From: Pedobacter sp. FW305-3-2-15-E-R2A2
GTDB lineage: Bacteria > Bacteroidota > Bacteroidia > Sphingobacteriales > Sphingobacteriaceae
Length of the DNA stretch: 64,000 nucleotides
Reading direction: 5' to 3'
NCBI RefSeq assembly: GCF_038446955.1
Contig: NZ_CP151803.1
Coordinates: forward strand, 6,944,001 to 7,008,000
Both the position numbers and the translations under genes were made by a program. Under the pieces are notes generated by a model, which had not been told where the DNA came from, searched no databases, and was given only the letters and a program-made list of their open reading frames with translations. Position 1 is the first letter of the stretch. Each line of letters begins with the position of its first letter. Positions 59,616 through 64,000 of this stretch are shown here, piece by piece.

Positions 59616-60230
59616 ATGGATTATATTAATAATACCCCTGTAGCCTCCCTGATTTTTGTTTTTACGATTATTACCAGCGTTTATGCTTTCAACGACCATG
59701 GGTTATTTGGAAAATTTATGCTTCATCCTTATAGTGTATCCAGAAAACATAAAGTATATACCTTAATCACCAGTGGTTTGATTCATGCGGATTGGATGCA
59801 CCTCATATTTAACATGATGACTTTCTTCTTCTTTGCCTTCAGGCTGGAAGCAATGATCGGTTCGTGGCAATTTGGTCTTCTTTATTTTCTGGGCTTGATT
59901 CTAAGTGACATTCCTTCGGTCATCAAGCATAAGGATGACATGTGGTACAATAGCCTTGGTGCTTCAGGGGCGATCAGTGCAGTATTGTTCAGCTTTATTC
60001 TGTTCGATCCCATGTCTAAGATGATGATCTTTCCTTTGCCAATTCCTATCTGGGCCTGGTTGTTTGGATTGTTATACCTGGCCTATTGCTGGCAGATGTC
60101 GAAAAGAGCTCAGGATAACATCAACCATGACGCCCATTTTTTTGGTGCATTAACCGGAATGATCATCACTGTCATCCTTGTTCCCGGAATCATCCCGAAC
60201 TTTATTGCCAGGTTATTGGGTAACGGGTAA
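59616..60230 (+). CDS. Rhomboid-family intramembrane serine protease
   Basis: A 204-residue membrane protein with about six helices. The catalytic serine is in SLGASGAISA (GASG) and the catalytic histidine in HDAHFFGALTG, and HADWMHLIFNMMTFFFF matches the loop/helix-2 motif of rhomboids. It cleaves transmembrane segments of unknown targets. It follows the M14 peptidase gene by 2 nt. Its 3' end overlaps the convergent gene by 18 nt. Confidence 0.92.
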   Translation: MDYINNTPVASLIFVFTIITSVYAFNDHGLFGKFMLHPYSVSRKHKVYTLITSGLIHADWMHLIFNMMTFFFFAFRLEAMIGSWQFGLLYFLGLILSDIPSVIKHKDDMWYNSLGASGAISAVLFSFILFDPMSKMMIFPLPIPIWAWLFGLLYLAYCWQMSKRAQDNINHDAHFFGALTGMIITVILVPGIIPNFIARLLGNG

Positions 60231-61181
60231 AGAAGCCGGCACAAAATAACTCATCGGATTCGTCGGATCTTTAATGATCTCAAATAACGTATGCCGCCAT
60301 GGTTTCCAGAAATCCTGTAATACCTGGGCATATGTTTTATGTTGCCAGTGGTCAAACAGTGCTTTGTTTAACGTTCCTCTTAAAGGCATCGCATCAATAT
60401 AGATAGAACCTTCAACCGGCATAATTGCATATTCAGGGAGTCTGTTGAATAAATATGCAGAATAGTAGAATCTGGCACAAATTTCTTCGAATTGCTGAGG
60501 AGAAAGGGCTGTTTTTCCAATCTGATCCAGGATTTCCTGATGGAATTTTTTGTTTGTACCATTGTCCTGAAGGCAGGCAATAATGCCAAAATTCTTCAAC
60601 TTCAAGGAAAATGTTAAGGTGTTGATCTCATCACGGAAGCTAAAAGCAGTATCCTGTTCTTCTAAAGGTACCACAACAATAGACCATGGCTTGAAATCTT
60701 CATATACGACATCCAGGTAAATGCTCTGGATCATGGTGTTCAGGTTGCCGAATTTATGCATCAGCCCCTGCGACATATTTACTCCGTCTGAACTGATTTG
60801 CTGCAAACGTACCGCAGCATTCATCTCTACATAAATCAGGCTATACATAAATTTACCGATCCATTTAAACAGATCTTCTTCTTCCAATTGAGAAACGGCA
60901 TCGTAACCTTTGGAAAAAGCATCTGCAATCTTCTCTTCCAGAGGCTGGATAAAATGAGTAAAGACTTCTGTGTTACAAGGTACTTTTAAGGTATTGTACG
61001 ACCGCACACTTTCATCCAGCAATTTAATCTGTTCCTCACCGCTAAAGTTGGCCACTTCCAAAAGCCAGGCAGGTAAGATATTGATTTCCTCCACCGGAGA
61101 TTTGAAAGTATCCCCGCTCAGGAAGCAATTTTTATACTTGAAATCGAAGTTTTTAAAAGGCTGGTATATTGTGCTATTCAT
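60213..61181 (-). CDS. Conserved hypothetical protein, 323 residues
   Basis: No family recognised. The protein begins MNSTIYQPFKNFDFKYKNCF and has no signal peptide or membrane segment. It is mixed alpha/beta with LPAWLLEVANFSGEEQIKLL, VVPLEEQDTAF and a C-terminal WKPWRHTLFEIIKDPTNPMS. I chose the ATG at 61179-61181. An upstream ATG at 61292 would add 37 basic and Cys-rich residues from the spacer. It is divergent from the dipeptide epimerase gene. Confidence 0.75.
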   Translation of the reverse strand: MNSTIYQPFKNFDFKYKNCFLSGDTFKSPVEEINILPAWLLEVANFSGEEQIKLLDESVRSYNTLKVPCNTEVFTHFIQPLEEKIADAFSKGYDAVSQLEEEDLFKWIGKFMYSLIYVEMNAAVRLQQISSDGVNMSQGLMHKFGNLNTMIQSIYLDVVYEDFKPWSIVVVPLEEQDTAFSFRDEINTLTFSLKLKNFGIIACLQDNGTNKKFHQEILDQIGKTALSPQQFEEICARFYYSAYLFNRLPEYAIMPVEGSIYIDAMPLRGTLNKALFDHWQHKTYAQVLQDFWKPWRHTLFEIIKDPTNPMSYFVPASLPVTQ

Positions 61182-61235
61182 ACAGGGCACAATATTAAGT
61201 ATATTATTTTTACATTCGCGGAAGCACCGATTTTT

Positions 61236-61243
61236 TAACTTTG
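61236..61243 (+). promoter_or_regulatory. -7 box of the dipeptide epimerase promoter
   Basis: TAACTTTG, an exact TAnnTTTG match, 22 nt before the ATG. No TTG at the expected distance. Confidence 0.45.
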
Positions 61244-61265
61244 ATATTACTATTAGTCCCTTCAT

Positions 61266-62303
61266 ATGCAGGCAACCTACACCTCTTATCATCTCGAATT
61301 AAAGCACCCTTTTGCTATCGCTAAATTTTCAAGGACCAGCACACCAATCATGTTGCTGAAACTGAGTTATGAAGGTAAGGATGGATATGGAGAGGCTTCT
61401 ATGGTTCCTTATATGGGGGAAAGCGTAGCCAGTGCCCAGTCCTTTTTAAAGAAGGTCGACTGGAAAAGGTTTGTATACCCCTTTAATTTCGAAGAGATCA
61501 TTGCCTATCTGGACGACATTGAAAAAGGACAGCCCGCCATAAAAGCAGCGATAGATATTGCGCTCAATGACCTGAACGGAAAGATATTGGAAAAACCCTG
61601 TTACGAAATCTATGGCGCAAATCCTTTAAAGATGCCGGTCACCTCTTATACCATTGGGATTGATAGCCTGGATGTCATTAAAGAAAAGGTAACCGATGCC
61701 AAAGACTTTAAAGTATTGAAAGTAAAGCTGGGAAGAGATAATGATAAAGAACTGATCAATACCATCAGGACGATCAGCAATGTGCCACTATATGTAGATG
61801 CCAATCAGGGCTGGACGGACAGGAAGCAGGCCATAGATATGATTTACTGGCTGCATGACCAGGGAGTTGTGTTGATTGAACAGCCAATGGATAAAGCCAA
61901 TCTGGAAGGAAATGCATGGCTGACAGGTCGCAGTCCGATTCCGATTCTGGCAGATGAAGCCGTACAGCGACTGGTTGATATGGATGCCCTGAAAGGGGCT
62001 TACCATGGTGTAAATATTAAACTGATGAAGAGTACAGGAATGTATGAAGGGCATCAGATGATCAAAAAAGCACGTTCATTCGGGATGAAAGTACTGATCG
62101 GATGCATGAGTGAAACTTCTTGCGCCACACAAGCAGGAATGGCTCTTGCTCCGCTTTGCGACTGGGCGGATCTGGATGGCCCATGGCTTACCAAAAACAA
62201 TCCTTTTGATGCCCCGCAAATCATTGCGGGGAAATATCAATTGAAAGACCTGCCTGGCCTGGGCCTCGAAGGGATTAACCCAAATCTTTTTGCCTCTTCT
62301 TAA
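61266..62303 (+). CDS. Dipeptide epimerase (enolase superfamily, L-Ala-D/L-Glu type)
   Basis: A 345-residue enolase-superfamily enzyme. The catalytic lysines are in KVLKVKLGRD and HGVNIKLMKS; the Mg ligands are in YVDANQGW (Asp), LIEQPMDK (Glu) and ILADEAVQ (Asp). This residue set is that of muconate-lactonizing-type dipeptide epimerases, which isomerise Ala-Glu from murein. Substrate specificity is inferred from family, not proven. The 3' end overlaps a convergent small gene by 29 nt. Confidence 0.9.
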   Translation: MQATYTSYHLELKHPFAIAKFSRTSTPIMLLKLSYEGKDGYGEASMVPYMGESVASAQSFLKKVDWKRFVYPFNFEEIIAYLDDIEKGQPAIKAAIDIALNDLNGKILEKPCYEIYGANPLKMPVTSYTIGIDSLDVIKEKVTDAKDFKVLKVKLGRDNDKELINTIRTISNVPLYVDANQGWTDRKQAIDMIYWLHDQGVVLIEQPMDKANLEGNAWLTGRSPIPILADEAVQRLVDMDALKGAYHGVNIKLMKSTGMYEGHQMIKKARSFGMKVLIGCMSETSCATQAGMALAPLCDWADLDGPWLTKNNPFDAPQIIAGKYQLKDLPGLGLEGINPNLFASS

Positions 62304-62478
62304 GTGCGCTACGCATCTCTTTGATGAGTTGCAGTTTCAGGTAAAGAAAGAATGCGGCTGTCGCCACAAAAAGAACAATTACCAGATACTTTGTATTGTT
62401 AAAAGCCCATACCGCTCCGAAGATGGATACAATCAGACCCAGGTTATAAAAAACGTTTAATGCAATTTTCTTTCCCAT
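62275..62478 (-). CDS. Small two-helix membrane protein (DUF6358-like)
   Basis: A 67-residue protein with two hydrophobic helices (VFYNLGLIVSIFGAVWAF and YLVIVLFVATAAFFLYL) and a basic C-terminus (EMRSALKKRQKD). It resembles a small family seen in Sphingobacteriaceae, annotated I believe as DUF6358; this assignment is from memory. It lies 3 nt after the rhodanese gene and is likely co-transcribed. Function unknown. Confidence 0.72.
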   Translation of the reverse strand: MGKKIALNVFYNLGLIVSIFGAVWAFNNTKYLVIVLFVATAAFFLYLKLQLIKEMRSALKKRQKDLG

Positions 62479-62481
62479 GTC

Positions 62482-62802
62482 TTAGTAAACAGGCATGTTA
62501 GGGTCAAACGCTTCCTGCCATGCAAGGATTCCACCTTTAAGGTTGTACAAGTTGGTAAATCCCAACATTTGCTCCAACTGCATGATTGCTGCTGCACTTC
62601 TTTTGCCACTTCTGCATTGTACAATCACAGGTTTATCCTGAGCAATCTGATCTGCTTCAATCAGGATACCACCTAAAGGGATATTCAGACCATCAAGATT
62701 CGATGTTTCATATTCGAAAGTTTCTCTCACATCAATCAGTTGGAAATCTTCCTTATTATCGATTTTTGCTTTTAATTCCTGAACGGTTATTTCCTTAATC
62801 AT
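62482..62802 (-). CDS. Rhodanese-like domain protein
   Basis: A 106-residue single rhodanese domain: LIDVRETFEYE, LNIPLGGILIE and the active-site loop VQCRSGKRSAAA with the persulfide-forming Cys, then LKGGILAW. Acts in sulfur transfer or related redox tasks in the cytosol. I chose the ATG at 62800-62802 (MIKEITVQEL); an upstream start at 62820 overlaps the TATCTTTG box at 62818-62825, which is the likely promoter. Confidence 0.92.
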   Translation of the reverse strand: MIKEITVQELKAKIDNKEDFQLIDVRETFEYETSNLDGLNIPLGGILIEADQIAQDKPVIVQCRSGKRSAAAIMQLEQMLGFTNLYNLKGGILAWQEAFDPNMPVY

Positions 62803-62817
62803 ATGTTTTGCTTTTTT

Positions 62818-62825
62818 CAAAGATA
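62818..62825 (-). promoter_or_regulatory. -7 box of the rhodanese gene promoter
   Basis: Minus strand TATCTTTG, 15 nt upstream of the chosen ATG, predicting a leader of about 12 nt. No -33 TTG seen. Confidence 0.45.
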
Positions 62826-62968
62826 AGCAATGCCGAAATTATTAAGGGTAAAAAAACCACAAAATCACATTAAGATGAAGATAATCGAATCATTTCAAGT
62901 GGATTACTGTAACAACTGGCAGGGTCGGGCGTTTAATAGTATTCTAAATTTAAATTGATTTCTGCATC

Positions 62969-64000
62969 ATGAACACGATATCCCGCTTCTTTTGGTTTTG
63001 CTCCGGGGCACATATTTCTACGCTTGAAAAACACCCGACTGAGCATAATAAGTATATTGGAATAGGTGCTACCATTTTCTTTACCGGATTATTTGCAGCA
63101 CTATCAGGTGGTTACGCCATGTATTTCGTCTTCAAAGGTGATACGGCGGCCGTTCTTTTTGCCCTATTTTTTGGTCTGATCTGGGGACTCGCCATCTTTA
63201 ATATGGACCGTTATATCGTGTCGAGCATCAACAAGAGCTCCAGTACGAATAAGCAAATTCTACAGGCTACACCCAGAATTTTACTCGCCATTATGATCGG
63301 GATCGTCATCTCCCGTCCACTGGAATTGAAAATCTTTGACAAAGAGATCAAAGAGCGCCTTAAAGTGAGTTACCTCAATAATCAACGGTCAAAGATTGAT
63401 ACACTGAATGCCGCTTTCGGGAATAAATATAAGATCGAGATGGACAAGCTGAATGGGGTAAAAGCAGAAAGGGACTCCCTGGCAAGCGCCATAAAGGCCG
63501 ACCGTCAGAAGTTAAACTTCGAAATTTTCGGGAATAAAACCACGGAAACATCGGGTGTAATGGGCTATGGTCCTTATGCGAAACGAAAGGAAGCAGAACT
63601 GAAGCAAAGAGAGCAGAATCTGGATACGTTAACCGCAGATGTCAGGGCTTTGGAAAAATTTGTAGACGGAAGAAAGCAATTTGACGGACTCATGACGGAA
63701 AAACTGTATACCGGAAAACAACTCGACAGCCTGACCAGTATTGCCGGCTTTGCAGACCGCAACTGGGCCCTCGGACAACTGAGCTTCAATACCGATGGAA
63801 CAAGAGATCTGAATACCTCCCTGGCAGTCACCTTCATTGGTCTGCTGTTTATCTTTTTTGAATGCCTTCCCGTTTTTGTAAAACTGATGAGCAGCAGTGG
63901 TCCTTACGACCATTCCGTTCAAAACCAGGAAAGCAGCCAGGTTCATGAGTCGGACAAGGATAAAGACTATGAAATTGCAGTCGTCGATGGCGTTCATGAT
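62969..64000 (+). CDS. DUF4407 family membrane protein (3' end outside window)
   Basis: An open frame from ATG 62969 (MNTISRFFWFCSGAHISTLE) to the window end, 344 residues so far. Three helices cluster near the N-terminus (ATIFFTGLFAALSGGYAMYF, AVLFALFFGLIWGLAIFNMD, ILLAIMIGIVISRPLELKIF), then a long charged, probably coiled-coil region, and another helix (VTFIGLLFIFFECLPVFVKL). This is the DUF4407 layout, common in Bacteroidota, of unknown function. The C-terminus is cut by the window. Confidence 0.85.
   Translation, partial: MNTISRFFWFCSGAHISTLEKHPTEHNKYIGIGATIFFTGLFAALSGGYAMYFVFKGDTAAVLFALFFGLIWGLAIFNMDRYIVSSINKSSSTNKQILQATPRILLAIMIGIVISRPLELKIFDKEIKERLKVSYLNNQRSKIDTLNAAFGNKYKIEMDKLNGVKAERDSLASAIKADRQKLNFEIFGNKTTETSGVMGYGPYAKRKEAELKQREQNLDTLTADVRALEKFVDGRKQFDGLMTEKLYTGKQLDSLTSIAGFADRNWALGQLSFNTDGTRDLNTSLAVTFIGLLFIFFECLPVFVKLMSSSGPYDHSVQNQESSQVHESDKDKDYEIAVVDGVHD

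Overview
The window looks like chromosomal DNA of a Bacteroidota species, most likely Sphingobacteriaceae and Pedobacter-like. I infer this from gene families (DUF4270, DUF4920 and DUF4407 proteins, an AURKAIP1/COX24 mini-protein, a TonB-dependent receptor with a CarboxypepD-like N-terminus), from the repeated Bacteroidota promoter element TAnnTTTG (often with TTG about 19 bp upstream), from the near absence of Shine-Dalgarno sites, and from the moderate-to-low GC content. No CRISPR array, transposase or prophage was seen.

Layout. 1-5 kb: the rimP-nusA operon (nusA cut by the window edge), a lipoprotein, a small holin-like membrane protein, an acyl-CoA dehydrogenase, and panC-panD for pantothenate. 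5-9.4 kb: a glycogen-synthase-like half protein, a DUF4270 lipoprotein and glmS. 9.4-16 kb: DinB-like protein, ssb and mutY on the minus strand, then HU, a TPR protein, a 29-residue ribosome-type protein, rng and radA on the plus strand. 16-22.8 kb: a structured noncoding stretch, DUF4920, lemA-DUF3137, a short carB and two small envelope proteins. 22.9-28 kb: a thiamine/NAD-type vitamin locus (PnuC-family transporter, NadR-like kinase, TPP riboswitch, TonB receptor, ThiE) and an alpha/beta hydrolase. 28-34 kb: MFS exporter, ABC exporter, frr, pyrH, nagA.

34.1-47.5 kb holds two direct-repeat rRNA operons on the minus strand, order 16S-tRNA-Ile-tRNA-Ala-23S-5S. The copies are about 5.7 kb each, nearly identical and 7.4 kb apart. 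The 34-40 kb copy carries a second 5S gene behind an internal terminator. Between the operons lie a secreted histidine-phosphatase gene and decayed coding DNA. Each operon has two tandem promoters and inverted flanks that form the 16S and 23S processing stalks.

48-64 kb: queD-ctaA, the ribosomal operon rplM-rpsI-rpsB-tsf, a membrane protein, YtxH and beta-CASP proteins, a methyltransferase, pepT, an outer-membrane protein, an M14 peptidase, a rhomboid protease, an unknown 323-residue protein, a dipeptide epimerase, a rhodanese and a partial DUF4407 gene.

Most of the window is housekeeping. The points most worth a second look are: a terminator-like hairpin in the rimP-nusA leader; three genes whose start codon lies exactly 4 nt after a TAnnTTTG box, predicting leaderless mRNAs; two copies of a dispersed palindromic repeat; a possible sRNA ending in an orphan terminator at 16.1-16.3 kb; the thiamine-salvage reading of the PnuC/kinase pair; and intra-genome differences between the two rRNA operons, including a tRNA-Ala T-stem mismatch and a compensated 23S helix.
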